Assembly: GCA_011800155.1 (NCBI GenBank)
Contig: CM022371.1
Span: 2,914,001 to 2,978,000, forward strand
Direction: 5' to 3'
Source of the DNA: Flammulina velutipes
Lineage: Eukaryota; Basidiomycota; Agaricomycetes; Agaricales; Physalacriaceae
Length of the DNA: 64,000 bases
Shown: one piece after another, positions 63,313-64,000 of the stretch
How the letters are laid out: every line of letters starts with the position of its first letter
How positions within the stretch are numbered: position 1 is the stretch's first letter
The notes under the pieces: model-generated
Told to the model about the DNA's origin: nothing
Database searches by the model: none
The model's input: only the letters and a program-made list of their open reading frames with translations
Made by a program: the position numbers and the translations under genes

Positions 63313-64000
63313 ATGTCTTCACCGATACCCGCTAGTCTTTCTCATCTATCCAAACCTTTATCTGTTCCCATCTCACAGGAAGATCTGGTCTTGATAAATT
63401 CCCACCTAAAAGAACTACAGCCAGACGAAATTCTGCGATGGGCAGTGGAATACGCACCAGGACTGCACCAGACTACGGCGTTTGGACTTACGGGGCTGGT
63501 GGCGATCGATATGCTCTCGAAAATCACACAGAACCCTCCACCACTCATCTTCATCGATACGCTATACCATTTCAAGGAAACCTACGAGCTCGTGGATGAG
63601 GTGAAAAGAAAATATGGTGTGCCAGTACACGTTTACAAGCCTGAGGGCTGTAGTACGGTGCAGGATTTTGAGGTCAAGTATGGCGAAAAGCTGTGGGAGA
63701 AGGACGAGGCAGCGTATGATTTTATCGTCAAAGTCAGGCATTTGCTTATTCTTTTTGTAATCGATGCTCAAATGATACGTAGGTGGAACCAGCACGGAGA
63801 GCTTATGAAGAACTGGGTGTCAAATCTGTTATCACTGGCCGTCGAGCATCCCAAGGTGCCGACCGTGCATCCCTAGAACCATTAGAGGTGGACTCCACCG
63901 GGCTCATCAAACTAAATCCACTCTTCGCATGGCCGTTTGCTATGGTAGACTGGTATATCACGGATGGTCAGGTCCCTCGGAACAAACTCCTCGACCAAGG
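63313..64000 (+). CDS. MET16: PAPS reductase (Met16), 3' end cut by window edge
   Basis: Phosphoadenylyl-sulfate reductase converts PAPS to sulfite with thioredoxin, a step of sulfate assimilation in the cytosol. The start is at 63313 (MSSPIPASLSHLSKP). The PP-loop reads HQTTAFGLTGLVAIDML, followed by PLIFIDTLYHFKETYELVDE and YGEKLWEKDE. An intron (GTCAGG to CGTAG, near 63735-63782) joins FIVK to VEPARRAYEELGVK, then the ITGRRASQGADRASL substrate loop and NPLFAWPFAMVDWYI. The window ends in LLDQG, so the C-terminus with the catalytic Cys of the family's final ECGxH motif is not visible. About 210 residues are seen of a usual 250-300. Confidence 0.9.

Overview
The window is nuclear DNA from a filamentous basidiomycete, most likely an Agaricomycete mushroom. 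Genes are split by many short introns of about 45-65 bp, usually with GT-AG ends and CTRAC/CTRAY-type branch sequences. Several families typical of that class are present: a DUF6534 membrane protein, a DUF6535 protein, an S28 peptidase and an F-box protein. Every gene model was assembled by eye by joining exons so that the reading frame and family motifs stay intact, so exon edges are inferred and not proven.

Layout. Positions 1-4.4 kb hold lineage-specific membrane proteins on the minus strand (a fragment cut by the window edge, a multi-pass protein, and a well-resolved DUF6534 gene). Then come an SDR oxidoreductase (5.3-6.4 kb, +), MCM6 (6.5-9.8 kb, -), a 57-residue five-exon microprotein (+), an S28 serine peptidase (10.4-12.5 kb, -), an RNF220-like RING E3 (13.1-14.5 kb, +), the mitochondrial ATPase AFG1 (14.6-16.4 kb, -), the urease accessory protein UreF (16.5-17.4 kb, +), a 58-residue small protein (+), an MFS sugar transporter (18.2-20.9 kb, +), a GH18 chitinase (21.3-22.7 kb, +), HRI1 (22.8-23.5 kb, +), an F-box protein (23.7-25.0 kb, -), an M28 aminopeptidase (25.3-27.2 kb, +), an unknown protein (27.4-28.0 kb, -), an A1 aspartic protease (28.6-30.7 kb, +) and a P4-ATPase flippase (31.0-35.9 kb, -).

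After about 1.4 kb of non-coding DNA follow a Ser/Pro-rich protein (-), the complex I assembly factor NDUFAF5 (-), a three-C2H2-finger protein (+), a large protein with two tandem histone folds (43.5-46.7 kb, +), RNA polymerase I subunit RPA2 (47.1-51.3 kb, -), nucleoporin Nup98 (51.5-54.6 kb, +), respiratory supercomplex factor Rcf2 (55.4-56.3 kb, +), a DUF6535 protein (-), a DUF726 lipase-like protein (+) and the first part of PAPS reductase Met16 (+), cut by the right edge.

Most genes are housekeeping (replication, rRNA transcription, nuclear pore, mitochondrial assembly, lipid flipping, sulfate assimilation), with secreted hydrolases among them (chitinase, S28, A1, perhaps M28). There is no operon logic, but many neighbours are head-to-head with very short shared promoters. 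The most unusual item is the protein starting at 43497. Its N-terminus reads as an H2B-like fold followed by an H2A-like fold, a layout resembling the histone domain of the Ras activator SOS, but here attached to a long disordered tail with no visible RasGEF domain.
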